DNA of 36,144 bases from NCBI GenBank assembly GCA_003242735.1, contig QGVH01000033.1, positions 1 through 36,144 of the forward strand, given 5' to 3'. The DNA is from a bacterium. Lineage in GTDB: Bacteria; Gemmatimonadota; Gemmatimonadetes; Longimicrobiales; RSA9. The position numbers and the translations under genes were made by a program. Below, piece after piece: positions 19,207 through 27,820 of this stretch. Below the pieces are notes generated by a model. That model was not told the origin of the DNA. It searched no databases and worked only from the letters and a program-made list of their open reading frames with translations. Within the stretch, counting starts at the first letter, position 1; each line of letters starts with the position of its first letter.

Positions 19207-19216
19207 CGCAACCAAA

Positions 19217-19240
19217 CAAAAAAGCGCCTTTCCAGGCGCT
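19217..19240 (-). terminator. intrinsic terminator after the M23 peptidase gene, abutting the M16-like start
   Basis: On the minus strand AGCGCCT - GGAA - AGGCGCT followed by a run of six T (19223-19218) and TGTTTGG. The 7-bp GC-rich stem, GNRA-type tetraloop and T-tract are a textbook intrinsic terminator for the M23 gene ending at 19318. The M16-like ATG (19206) lies only 11 nt beyond the T-tract. Confidence 0.8.
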
Positions 19241-19317
19241 CCCTCGCCAACGTCGCCCCCGGGCAGGGTCGCACCCCGGGCGCACCCGCCCACCCCACCG
19301 GCCGACCGACACCCGCC

Positions 19318-20253
19318 TCAGTCCGGGATCACCTCCGTGTTCAGGATGTAATCCCGCGGATTCACCGGCCGGCCGTTCAACAGCACCTCGTAATGGACGT
19401 GCGGCGCCACCGCCAGACCCGTGGCACCGACCTCCGCGATCGGCTGACCCCGCTCCACCACCTGCCCCACCTTCACCAGCGTCCGCGACGCGTGAGCGTA
19501 CCGCGTCACGTAGCCACGGCCGTGGTCCAGCTCGACCATCAACCCGTAGTCGCCGTTGCGCCCCGCGAACGTGACCCGGCCCCGGGCCGTCGCGTGGATC
19601 GGCGTGCCCTTCGGCGCCACGATGTCGATCCCTTGGTGCGGCCGCGGACGGTCCAGGATCGGGTGCCACCGCTGCCGGGAGAAGGCGCTCGAGATGTAGC
19701 CCACCACGGGCGCGATCGAGGGCGTCGAGACCAGCTCCTCGTAACGTTCCTCGAGAGAATTCAGCGCCGCGTCCCAGCTCATGGACAGCACCTGGGCGCG
19801 ACGCAGCATGGCGTTCAAATCGTATGCCGTCGAGAAGGCCCGCTCACCCTGCCGGGCGTCGAGCCTCCACAGCTCACTGCTCTGGAGCGTCTCCGTGCCC
19901 GGACCGCCGATGCCGGCCTGCAGCACCTCCTCGTCCAGCGGCTCCAGTCCCGCGACCAGCCGGAAATGGGCGTCCTTCTTCGACAGCACATCGAGCGCCT
20001 TCCGGAGCTCGGCCACCGTCTCCTGGATCCGGTCCAGCTCGGCCTCCAGGAGCGCGTTCTGGCGGGAGAGCCGCTTCACGGTCACCCGCTCGCTCTCCCT
20101 CACGAAGAACCCGACCGCCAGCGACCCCAGGACCGAAAACACCAGGAGCACCGCTGCCACGGCCAGGCGCACGACGTCCCGGGATAGCCGGACCTGACGG
20201 ACCCGTGCCGGGTTATCCGACACGATCACCAGCGTCACGCGCCCTCGAGCCAT
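19318..20253 (-). CDS. M23 family metallopeptidase (LytM-type), membrane-anchored with coiled coil
   Basis: A 311-residue cell-wall peptidase or division-regulator type. One transmembrane helix (about 27-50) is followed by a coiled coil (about 55-95, VTVKRLSRQNALLEAELDRI) and a C-terminal LytM domain with zinc ligands H206 and D210 (HQGIDIVAP) and H285-V-H287 (APHVHYEV). The signature GDYGLMVELDHGRGYVTRYAH and ending GRPVNPRDYIL are also present. All catalytic residues are present, so it should cut peptidoglycan cross-bridges. The start at 20253 (MARGRVTLVIV) lies 114 nt after the predicted transcription start. The frame is open further upstream but has no methionine in the leader and looks non-coding. 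Confidence 0.92.
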   Translation of the reverse strand: MARGRVTLVIVSDNPARVRQVRLSRDVVRLAVAAVLLVFSVLGSLAVGFFVRESERVTVKRLSRQNALLEAELDRIQETVAELRKALDVLSKKDAHFRLVAGLEPLDEEVLQAGIGGPGTETLQSSELWRLDARQGERAFSTAYDLNAMLRRAQVLSMSWDAALNSLEERYEELVSTPSIAPVVGYISSAFSRQRWHPILDRPRPHQGIDIVAPKGTPIHATARGRVTFAGRNGDYGLMVELDHGRGYVTRYAHASRTLVKVGQVVERGQPIAEVGATGLAVAPHVHYEVLLNGRPVNPRDYILNTEVIPD

Positions 20254-20373
20254 CGTCGCCCATCCGGTGGTTGGGTACGCAGTCGTCGCGCCGCAGCGTG
20301 GGGCCGACAGCGGCACCCACTGGAGGCCAACCTCGGGGTTCGGGTTCTCCGGGGAACAACGAGACGGGGCCTC

Positions 20374-20403
20374 AGCATATTGCCAAGACGGCCCGACTGT
20401 CAA
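20374..20403 (-). promoter_or_regulatory. promoter of the M23 peptidase gene
   Basis: On the minus strand a consensus TTGACA (20403-20398), 18 nt, TATGCT (20379-20374). The predicted transcription start is near 20367, leaving a leader of about 114 nt before the ATG at 20253. It is the most consensus-like -35 in the window besides the one before the acidic protein gene. Confidence 0.65.
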
Positions 20404-20450
20404 CCCCGGGCCGGCCCCGCGGGCCGGGGGCTGCCCGGGATCCTGCGCGC

Positions 20451-20493
20451 AAAACGAGACGAGGGCGGCGACGTCGCGTCGCGCGCCCTCGTC
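20451..20493 (-). terminator. intrinsic terminator after metG
   Basis: On the minus strand GACGAGGGCG (20493-20484) pairs with CGCCCTCGTC (20467-20458): a 10-bp stem around a 16-nt, itself GC-rich loop, then TCGTTTT. It starts 31 nt beyond the metG stop and ends the long minus-strand operon. Confidence 0.7.
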
Positions 20494-20524
20494 GCGGGGC
20501 CTCCGCTGCGGTCCGTTCATCCGC

Positions 20525-22183
20525 TCATCGCTCCTCTTTGGGGAAGAGCACCTCGCCCCGCGTCACGGTCCTGCCGGCGAGATCGAGGCCGGGCAATTCG
20601 TCGAGCATCGGCACGCGCTCGAGTCCGAGCCGCCCAGCGAGAGACGCCATGGTGAAGGGCAGGAACGGTTCGAGCAGCGTCGAGAGCGTGGCCAGGACGC
20701 GGCAGAGCGAAGCCAGCGTGGCGTCCAGCTCGGCGTCGCGCCCCTCCCGGGCCTGCTGCCACGGGGCGCGCTCGACCACGAAGGCGTTGGCGCGGGCCGC
20801 CAGCTCGAGGGCGGTGGCGGCGCCGACGTGGAGCAGGGAGGCGTCCATGGCCTCGCGGTAGCGCGCGACGATGGCCGCCGTCTGGTCGTCCAGCGAAGTG
20901 CGCGCGCCGCGCGGCACCGTACCGCCGCGGTAGCGCTCGACCATGGACAGCGTCCGATTGACCAGGTTGCCCAGGTCGTTGGCCAGGTCCGCCGTGTAGC
21001 GCTCGTCGAAGCGGGCCAGGGAGAAGTCGCCATCCCCGTTCCACGGCACCTCGCGCAGCAGGTAGTAGCGCAGCGCATCGGGGCCGTGGCGGTCGATGGC
21101 GTCGCTCAGCTCGACCCACACGCCGGCGGACTTCGAGAACCGCCGGCCCTCGAAGGTGAGGAAGCCGTGCGCCCACACCCGCCGCGGCAGCTCGAGCCCC
21201 GCACTCATCAGCATCGCGGGCCAGTAGATGCAGTGGAACCGCGTGATGTCCTTGCCGATGACGTGCACGTCGGCCGGCCAGTAGCGCTCGTAGCCCGGCT
21301 CCGGGAACCCGGCCGCAGTCAGGTAGTTCGTCAGCGCGTCGATCCACACGTAGACCGTCTGGTCCGGGTCACCGGGCCAGCGGATCCCCCACGGCAGCCG
21401 GGCGCGGGAGACGGAGAGGTCCTCGAGCCCGCCTTCGATGACGCGCAACAGCTCGTTGCGCCGGGGCTCCGGCTGCACGAAGTCCGTCTCCGCGATCAGC
21501 TTCCGCAGCGGCTCCTGGAAGCGGGAGAGCCGGAAGAACCAGTTCTCCTCCTCCACCCAGAGCAGCGTCCGCGTCGGGTGGAGCGGACAGACCAGGTGCT
21601 CGACCGTACGCCCGCCGGCCGGCGCGCCGCCCCGGGCCGCTGCCGCCCCGCCCGCCGCCCCTCCCGCGGAGCCCTCGCCCCCGCCCGGGCGGGAGGACTC
21701 GGCGGACGGCCCGCCCTCACCCCCGCCGGCGGTTCCAGCGGTCTGGGCGGAGGCCGGGACCAGCTCGTCCGCGCCCTTGTACGACTCGCACCCGACGCAG
21801 TAGTAGCCCGCGTACACGCCTCGGTAGAGGTCGCCGGCGGCGTTCATACGCTCGATGATCGCCTGGACCGCGCGCGCATGGCGTGGCTCGGTCGTGCGGA
21901 TGAAATCGTCGTTGCTCAACCCCAGCCGCCGCCACGTGGCCCTGAACTGCTCGGCGATCGAGTCCACCCACTCCTGCGGCTCCACACCGTGGGTCCGCGC
22001 GTACTGGAGCACGTTGAGCCCGTGCTCGTCCATGCCGATGACGAAGTGGACGGACCGCCCCGCCAGCCGATGGTAGCGCGCCATGGCGTCCGCGCCCAGC
22101 TTCTCGAGCGCGTGCCCCAGGTGCGGCGGGCCGTTGGCGTAGTCGATGGCACTCGTGATGTAGAACTTGCTCCCCCCGTTCAC
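20525..22183 (-). CDS. metG: methionyl-tRNA synthetase
   Basis: Charges tRNA-Met with methionine. The Rossmann HIGH motif is H21-L-G-H24 in PPHLGHA, and the KMSKS loop appears as R-F-S-K-S (348-352). The zinc knuckle has C129-V-G-C132 and then C199-P-L-H202; between them is an unusual Gly/Ala/Ser-rich insertion (~143-194). The anticodon-binding helical domain follows (ADLANDLGNLVNRTLSM, then ERAPWQQAR). At 552 residues it lacks the C-terminal dimerising tRNA-binding (EMAP-like) domain found in longer MetG. The ATG overlaps the ricT stop as ATGA, and ricT-metG adjacency is conserved in many bacteria. The gene ends in a terminator. Confidence 0.95.
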   Translation of the reverse strand: MNGGSKFYITSAIDYANGPPHLGHALEKLGADAMARYHRLAGRSVHFVIGMDEHGLNVLQYARTHGVEPQEWVDSIAEQFRATWRRLGLSNDDFIRTTEPRHARAVQAIIERMNAAGDLYRGVYAGYYCVGCESYKGADELVPASAQTAGTAGGGEGGPSAESSRPGGGEGSAGGAAGGAAAARGGAPAGGRTVEHLVCPLHPTRTLLWVEEENWFFRLSRFQEPLRKLIAETDFVQPEPRRNELLRVIEGGLEDLSVSRARLPWGIRWPGDPDQTVYVWIDALTNYLTAAGFPEPGYERYWPADVHVIGKDITRFHCIYWPAMLMSAGLELPRRVWAHGFLTFEGRRFSKSAGVWVELSDAIDRHGPDALRYYLLREVPWNGDGDFSLARFDERYTADLANDLGNLVNRTLSMVERYRGGTVPRGARTSLDDQTAAIVARYREAMDASLLHVGAATALELAARANAFVVERAPWQQAREGRDAELDATLASLCRVLATLSTLLEPFLPFTMASLAGRLGLERVPMLDELPGLDLAGRTVTRGEVLFPKEER

Positions 22184-23094
22184 GTCCGCCGTCCCTTCCC
22201 GTTGGATCCGTTCCTCTCCTGTTCGCGCGCGCGGCCCCCGCGCCGCTCGATCGCCGACCCTCCCTCCGCCGCCCGCGCGACCTCCGCCTTCAATTGGGCG
22301 AGCGGCACGGTGCGGCGCTCGCCGTCCTCGTCCTTGAGGACGACCAGCTCACGCCAGATGTCTACGCTGATCACCTTCTCCTTGCCGCGCAGGGTCATGA
22401 GGGTCTTGCCCTCGCGCGGGAACTTCTTGCGCGCTTCCACGTACGCGTCGTGCTCGTAGATCAGGCACGACATCAGCCGGCCACACACCCCCGAGATCTG
22501 CGAAGGATTGAGCGACAGCCTCTGGTCCTTCGCGAGCTGGAGACTGACCGGCTTCATCTCCCGCAGCCACGTCGCGCAGCACAACTCACGGCCGCAGCGC
22601 CCGATCCCGCCGAGCAACGCCGCCTCGTCCCGCACGCCGATCTGCTTCAGCTCGATGCGCGTCCGGAACGTGCGCGCCAGGTCCCGGACCAGCTCGCGGA
22701 AGTCCACTCGCCGCTCGGCCGTGAAGTAGATGAGCAGCTTGTTGCGGTCGAACTGCCACTCCGCATCGCTCACCTTCATCTTCAGGCCGTGCTGCTCCAC
22801 CTTCTCGCGCGTGACGCGGCGCACGCGAGCCTCATCGGCCCGGAGCGCCCACGCACGCTCGAGGTCCTCTTGCGTCGCGCGCCGCAGCACGCGCCGCTCC
22901 GGCAGCGGCAGCGCGCACCTGGACGCGCAACCCGTGCACTTGCGCTCGGCGAGCGCGCCCGTCGCCGTGACGCGGCCCAGGTCCTCGCCCCGGTCCGCCT
23001 CCACGATGACGTACCAGTCCGGCCGGACCTCGAAGTCCGCGACGTAGTACCCCTTGCGGCGGCCCTTGAAACTGACTTCAACGATCTGGCCCAT
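22180..23094 (-). CDS. ricT: RicT/YaaT-type PSP1 C-terminal domain protein
   Basis: A 304-residue homologue of B. subtilis RicT (YaaT), part of the Ric complex that affects RNase Y-dependent mRNA processing and binds iron-sulfur. Strong core: DAEWQFDRNKLLIYFTAE, then RVDFRELVRDLARTFRTRIEL, QIGVRDEAALLGGIGRCGRE and SLNPSQISGVCGRLM. Core cysteines are C167, C172, C173, C204 and C210; S209 replaces a Cys in the usual CGRLMCC. Extra cysteines C53, C56 and C60 sit in an N-terminal insertion. The last ~35 residues are charged and disordered. The start is put at 23094 because AGGAG lies 6 nt upstream and MGQIVEVSFK matches the family N-terminus; ATGs at 23115 and 23139 are alternatives. It lies 51 nt after accA. 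Confidence 0.92.
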   Translation of the reverse strand: MGQIVEVSFKGRRKGYYVADFEVRPDWYVIVEADRGEDLGRVTATGALAERKCTGCASRCALPLPERRVLRRATQEDLERAWALRADEARVRRVTREKVEQHGLKMKVSDAEWQFDRNKLLIYFTAERRVDFRELVRDLARTFRTRIELKQIGVRDEAALLGGIGRCGRELCCATWLREMKPVSLQLAKDQRLSLNPSQISGVCGRLMSCLIYEHDAYVEARKKFPREGKTLMTLRGKEKVISVDIWRELVVLKDEDGERRTVPLAQLKAEVARAAEGGSAIERRGGRAREQERNGSNGKGRRT

Positions 23095-23145
23095 GACGGG
23101 CTCCTCTTCCTGCATCGAGGCCGGCGCGGTGACGTGCACGCGGGC

Positions 23146-24120
23146 TCAGCCCGCGCTCCGGACCTCCCGCCACTGCCCGATGGCCTCGAACTTGGCCCAG
23201 CGCCGCGCACGCAGCTCGTCCGGCGGCAGGGCGCGGAGCTCGTCCAGATGCCGGACGACAGCGGCGCGCAACCGGCGCGCGGCTTCGTCCCAATCGGTGT
23301 GCGCGCCGCCAGGCGGCTCGGCGATGACCTCGTCGATGACGCCGAGCGATGCGAGGTCCGCGGCGGTCAGCTTGAGCGCTTCCGCCGCCTTGTCGCGCGC
23401 CTCGGCGGTCTTCCACAGGATCGCCGCGCAGCCCTCGGGCGAGATCACGCTGTAGATCGAATTCTCGAACATGAGGACGCGATCGGCCACGCCCAGCGCC
23501 AGCGCGCCGCCGCTCCCGCCCTCGCCGATGACCACGCTGACCACCGGCACGGACAGCCGCGCCATCTCCCTCAGGTTGCGCGCGATCGCCTCCGCCTGAC
23601 CCCGTTCCTCCGCGCCGATGCCCGGGTAGGCGCCCGGCGTGTCGATCAGGGTGATGATCGGCCGGCGGAACTTGTCCGCCATCTGCATCAGGCGCAGCGC
23701 CTTGCGGTACCCCTCCGGGTGCGGCATCCCGAAGTTGCGGCGGAGGTTCTCCTTCATGTCCCGCCCCTTCTGCTGCCCGATGACCATGACGGACTCGCCC
23801 TCCAGCCGCGCCCAGCCCCCCACGATCGCCTGGTCATCCCGGAAGCCGCGGTCGCCGTGGAGCTCAATGAAGTCCGTGAACGCGCGCTCGATGTAATCCA
23901 GGGTGTATGGCCGCTGGGGATGGCGCGCGAGCTGAACGCGCTCGATGGCGCTCAGCCGGCTCATGCGCTGCGCCTTGAGCCGCTCCAGCTTGCGCTCCAG
24001 CACGCCGATCTCTTCCGTGACGTCCAGGCCCCTGGCCCGCGCCATCTCCTGGAGCCGCGCGATCTGCTGCTCCAGCTCCGCGATGTCTCTCTCGAAATCC
24101 AATGGAGAGGCAATGCTCAT
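23146..24120 (-). CDS. accA: acetyl-CoA carboxylase carboxyltransferase subunit alpha
   Basis: Transfers the carboxyl group from biotin on AccB to acetyl-CoA, together with AccD, to start fatty-acid synthesis. The 324-residue protein is full length. It has the N-terminal helical segment (LDFERDIAELEQQIARLQEM), HPQRPYTLDYIERAFTDFIELHGDRGF, GQQKGRDMKENLRRNFGMPHPEGYRKALRLM, the oxyanion-forming TLIDTPGAYPGIGAEERGQ and IGEGGSGGALALGVADRVLM, and the SPEGCAAILWK segment. It begins 7 nt after the dnaE stop and is clearly in the same operon. accD is not in the window. Confidence 0.97.
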   Translation of the reverse strand: MSIASPLDFERDIAELEQQIARLQEMARARGLDVTEEIGVLERKLERLKAQRMSRLSAIERVQLARHPQRPYTLDYIERAFTDFIELHGDRGFRDDQAIVGGWARLEGESVMVIGQQKGRDMKENLRRNFGMPHPEGYRKALRLMQMADKFRRPIITLIDTPGAYPGIGAEERGQAEAIARNLREMARLSVPVVSVVIGEGGSGGALALGVADRVLMFENSIYSVISPEGCAAILWKTAEARDKAAEALKLTAADLASLGVIDEVIAEPPGGAHTDWDEAARRLRAAVVRHLDELRALPPDELRARRWAKFEAIGQWREVRSAG

Positions 24121-24127
24121 GCGTGCC

Positions 24128-27100
24128 TCACGCTCTCACCAGTCGCACGCGGTCCTCGCCGAACAGCGCGCGTAGCTCGGACAGCAACGCCGGCGTCGGC
24201 GTCACGGTCAGGGTACGGGACCGGAGGACGATCTCCTCGTCTCCGCCGTTCCGATCCGTCTTCGTCCGCCGCCAGCGCACCAGCAGGGGCGCCGCGCCGC
24301 GGTTCGCCCGCAGCAGCCCGGATGCCGCTGTGATCGCTTCCTCCGCGTTCGGCTCGGGCGCCAGTGAGACCTCCAGCGCGAGCAGCCCGCCCGCACTCAC
24401 CTCGGCCAGCGGCAGCGCATCCTCGAGGAAGATCGGCGGTGATTCCTCGTCCCGCTCCGAGACCGTGCCGCGGATCAGCACCGCCGCATCCGGCACGAGC
24501 ACGCTGGCCGCGGCCTCCCACGCCTTCGCCGAGGCGATGACCGTGGCCGTCCCGGCCAGGTCCTCCACGGTGATGCGCCAGAACTCGCTGCCCCGCCGCG
24601 ACACCTGCCGGGTGACCGCGGTCACCACGCACGCCAGCTCGATGCGCCGGTCGCGGTGGGCCCGCAGCGTGGAGGTGTTCACCGCCTCGAAGACGCGGAT
24701 CACGTCCCGGTACTTCTCCAGCGGGTGGCCGCTGATGAAGAAGCCGAGCACCTCCTTCTCGCGGGCCAGCCGCTCGCTCTCCGGCCACGGCTCCGTGTCG
24801 GGCAGCGGCGGGACGGGCCGCGGCGCCGCCTCGCTCGCCGAAGGCGCATCGAACAGCGAGACCTGACCCGACTCCTTCTCCGCCTGCCGGAGCTGCGCTT
24901 CACGGAGCAGCAGGTCGAGCGCTGCGATGAGCTGCGCGCGGTGCGCCACGCCCGACGGCAGCCGCGTGGCCAGCGAGTCGCACGCGCCCGCCTGGATCAA
25001 CGCCTCCAGCGCGCGCCGGCCCACGACCCGGGGATCGGTGCGCTCGATCAGGTCGTACAGCGAACGGAACGGGCCGCCCTTCCGGCGCGCCTCCAGGATC
25101 GCTCGCACCGCCGCTTCGCCCAGCCCGCGCACCCCGCCGAGCCCGAAACGGATCCTGCGCTCGGAGACCGGCGTGAACTTCCACTCGGACTCGTTGACGT
25201 CCGGCGGCAGGACCTCGATGCCGGCGGCGTGCTCCGGGATGTACCGGCCCAGCTCGCGGCACTCCCCGATATACTTCACCACCTCCTCGGTTTTGTCCAC
25301 CACCGAGGAGAGCAGCGCGGCCATGAACTCCGCCGGGTAATAGCGCTTGAGCCACGCGGTCTGGTAGCTCACCAGCGCGTAGGCGACGCTGTGGGACCGG
25401 TTGAACCCGTAGCGGCCGAACGTGATCACCTGCTCGGCGATCTGCCGCGCCGTGTCCTCTTCGACACCGTTCGCAACCGCGCGGCGCACGAAGTTCTCCA
25501 GCTCCCGCTGGATCAGCTCCTGGTCCTTCTTGCCGACCGCCTTGCGCAGCACGTCCGCTTCCGCGAGCGAGTAGCCCGCGAGCACCTGCGCGATGCGCAT
25601 CACCTGCTCCTGGTAGGTGATCACGCCGTACGTCGGCTCCAGCACGTCCTCGAGCAGGGGATGCGGGTAGCGCACGGGCTCCTGGCCGAGCTTGCGCCGG
25701 ATGTAGACATCGGTCATGCCGCTGTCGAGCGGACCCGGCCGGATGAGCGCGTTGGTCGCGATCAGGTCCTCGAAGCGGTCGCAGCGCATCGCGCGCAGCT
25801 TGTCCGTCGCCAGCGACGATTCGAACTGGAAGACGCCGGCGGTCCCGCCGCGCGCGAGCATGTCGTAGACCGCCGGGTCGTCCAGCGGCACATCCCGGAT
25901 GCTCGCGTACTCCTCGCCCGTGACGGGGTGGCGCAGCGCACCGTAGCGCCGTCGCACCCACTCCACCGCGTCGTGGATGACGGTCAGCGTCTTCAGGCCG
26001 AGGAAGTCCATCTTCAGCATCCCGGCCTGGTCCAGCACCGTCATGTCCCACTGCGTGACGATGGCGAAGTCCCCGTCCGCGCCATCGCCCGCATGGCCGT
26101 TCGCGCGCGTCGGCCCCCCGTCGCCGCCGTCACCCGACCGCCCGTTGGACCGGCCCGCGCCCCGCGTCGGTTGCGTGCAGATCGGGATGTAGTCCGAGAG
26201 CGGACCCGGCGCGATCACGACACCCGCGGCGTGCACGCTCGCGTGGCGCGCCAGCCCCTCGAGACGGCACGCGTAGTCCACGAGCTGCCGAACCCGCGGG
26301 TCGGTCTCCACCAGTTCGCGCAGCTCGGGGACCTTTTCCGCCGCCTCCGCCACCGACATCGAGAAGCTGGGCGAGTTCGGGATCAGCTTGGCGAGCTTGT
26401 CCGTCTCCGCCGGCTCGAAGCCGAGCACGCGGCCCACGTCGCGGATCACGGCGCGGGACTTCAGCGTTCCGAACGTGATGATCTGGCCCACCGAGTCCCT
26501 GCCGTACTTGCTCCGCACGTACTCGATGACCTCGCCGCGCCGCTCGTAGCAGAAGTCGACGTCGATATCCGGCATCGACACGCGGTCCGGATTCAGGAAC
26601 CGCTCGAACAGCAGGTCGAACTTCAGCGGATCGACATCGGTGATCTGCAGGCAGTAGGCGACGAGCGACCCGGCTGCCGAGCCGCGGCCCGGCCCGACCG
26701 GGATGCCGCGCTGCTTCGCCCAGTTGATGAAGTCCTGAACGATCAGGAAATAGCCCGCGTAGCCCGTGCGCGTGATGACATCCAGCTCGTACTCGAGCCG
26801 CTCTTGCACCTCCGGGGGCAGCGGGTCGCCGTAGCGTGCGCGCGCACCGTCGCGGGCAAGGCGCACGAGCAGCGACGCCTCGTCCTCGAAGCCCTCGGGC
26901 AACGGGAAACGCGGCACGTGGTACTGGTGCTTGAGCGTCAGGTCGACGGACTCGGCGATCGCCAGCGTGTTCTCCAGCACATCCGGCCGGTCCGGGAACG
27001 CCGCCGCGATCTCGTCCGGGGCCTTCATGTAGAGCCCGCGGTCGTAACGCATCCGCGCCGGGTCCGAACGATCCTTGCCCAGCCCGATGCAGAGGAGGAT

Positions 27101-27766
27101 GTCGTGGGCCTCGTGGTCCTCGGCGCGCAGGAAGTGCGCATCGTTGGTGGCGACGACGGGCAACCCCAGCTCTTCCGCGAGCTGGAAGACGCGCCGGTTC
27201 AGCTCGGCCTGCCCCGGCGTGTCGTGGGCCTGGACCTCGAGGTAGTAGCGGCCGTCGAAGACGTTGGCGTACCACTCCGCCGCCTCGCGCGCGGCGTCCC
27301 ACCGGTCCGCCAACAGGTGCCGCGCCACCTCGCCCGCCATGCAGGCGGACAACACGATCAGCCCACCGGAGTACCTTGCCAGCACCTCGCGGTCGATGCG
27401 CGGCCTGCGGTAGAAGCCTTCCAGGTAGCCGATGGACGTCAGCTTGATCAGGTTGCGGTAGCCCTCGACATCCCGGGCGAGGAGCACCAGGTGGTAGTAG
27501 GCGTGCTCGCCGTCACGCGACGCGCCGGCCGGCGGCCGCTCCCGCCGGTCGCCCGGCGCGACGTACGCCTCCATCCCGAGGATCGGCTTGATGCCCGCCT
27601 TGCGCGCCTGCTCCTTGAACGCCCATGCGCCGAACATGCAGCCGTGGTCCGTGAGCGCGACCGCGGGCATCTCCAGCTCACAGGCGCGCCGGACCAGGTC
27701 CTCGATCCGGTTCGCGCCGTCGAGGAGCGAGTATTCGCTGTGAGTGTGCAGGTGGACGAAAGACAT
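24128..27766 (-). CDS. dnaE: DNA polymerase III subunit alpha
   Basis: The replicative polymerase, 1212 residues from the ATG at 27766 (MSFVHLHTHSEYSLLDG). The PHP domain (~1-215) keeps metal-type residues H6 and H8 in HTHSEYS and DHGCMFG near 40. Palm catalytic acids are D402 and D404 in MPDIDVDF and D586 in LKMDFLGL. GPGRGSAAGSLVAYCLQITDVDP at 358-380 is the conserved fingers/palm segment. The helix-hairpin-helix, OB-fold and C-terminal domain run to ~1210. A Gly/Asp/Asn-rich insertion (~533-566) interrupts the palm just before TQWDM. The OB-fold at ~985-1050 has AHRDRRIELACVVTAVTRQV. Start choice follows the family N-terminus; an upstream ATG at 27793 would add 9 residues. It is preceded by a lipoprotein gene 54 nt upstream. 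Confidence 0.97.
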   Translation of the reverse strand: MSFVHLHTHSEYSLLDGANRIEDLVRRACELEMPAVALTDHGCMFGAWAFKEQARKAGIKPILGMEAYVAPGDRRERPPAGASRDGEHAYYHLVLLARDVEGYRNLIKLTSIGYLEGFYRRPRIDREVLARYSGGLIVLSACMAGEVARHLLADRWDAAREAAEWYANVFDGRYYLEVQAHDTPGQAELNRRVFQLAEELGLPVVATNDAHFLRAEDHEAHDILLCIGLGKDRSDPARMRYDRGLYMKAPDEIAAAFPDRPDVLENTLAIAESVDLTLKHQYHVPRFPLPEGFEDEASLLVRLARDGARARYGDPLPPEVQERLEYELDVITRTGYAGYFLIVQDFINWAKQRGIPVGPGRGSAAGSLVAYCLQITDVDPLKFDLLFERFLNPDRVSMPDIDVDFCYERRGEVIEYVRSKYGRDSVGQIITFGTLKSRAVIRDVGRVLGFEPAETDKLAKLIPNSPSFSMSVAEAAEKVPELRELVETDPRVRQLVDYACRLEGLARHASVHAAGVVIAPGPLSDYIPICTQPTRGAGRSNGRSGDGGDGGPTRANGHAGDGADGDFAIVTQWDMTVLDQAGMLKMDFLGLKTLTVIHDAVEWVRRRYGALRHPVTGEEYASIRDVPLDDPAVYDMLARGGTAGVFQFESSLATDKLRAMRCDRFEDLIATNALIRPGPLDSGMTDVYIRRKLGQEPVRYPHPLLEDVLEPTYGVITYQEQVMRIAQVLAGYSLAEADVLRKAVGKKDQELIQRELENFVRRAVANGVEEDTARQIAEQVITFGRYGFNRSHSVAYALVSYQTAWLKRYYPAEFMAALLSSVVDKTEEVVKYIGECRELGRYIPEHAAGIEVLPPDVNESEWKFTPVSERRIRFGLGGVRGLGEAAVRAILEARRKGGPFRSLYDLIERTDPRVVGRRALEALIQAGACDSLATRLPSGVAHRAQLIAALDLLLREAQLRQAEKESGQVSLFDAPSASEAAPRPVPPLPDTEPWPESERLAREKEVLGFFISGHPLEKYRDVIRVFEAVNTSTLRAHRDRRIELACVVTAVTRQVSRRGSEFWRITVEDLAGTATVIASAKAWEAAASVLVPDAAVLIRGTVSERDEESPPIFLEDALPLAEVSAGGLLALEVSLAPEPNAEEAITAASGLLRANRGAAPLLVRWRRTKTDRNGGDEEIVLRSRTLTVTPTPALLSELRALFGEDRVRLVRA

Positions 27767-27820
27767 GGACACCTGGCCCGCGGCGGCCGGCACGCGCCGC
27801 CGCCGACGGCCGGCCGGCGC

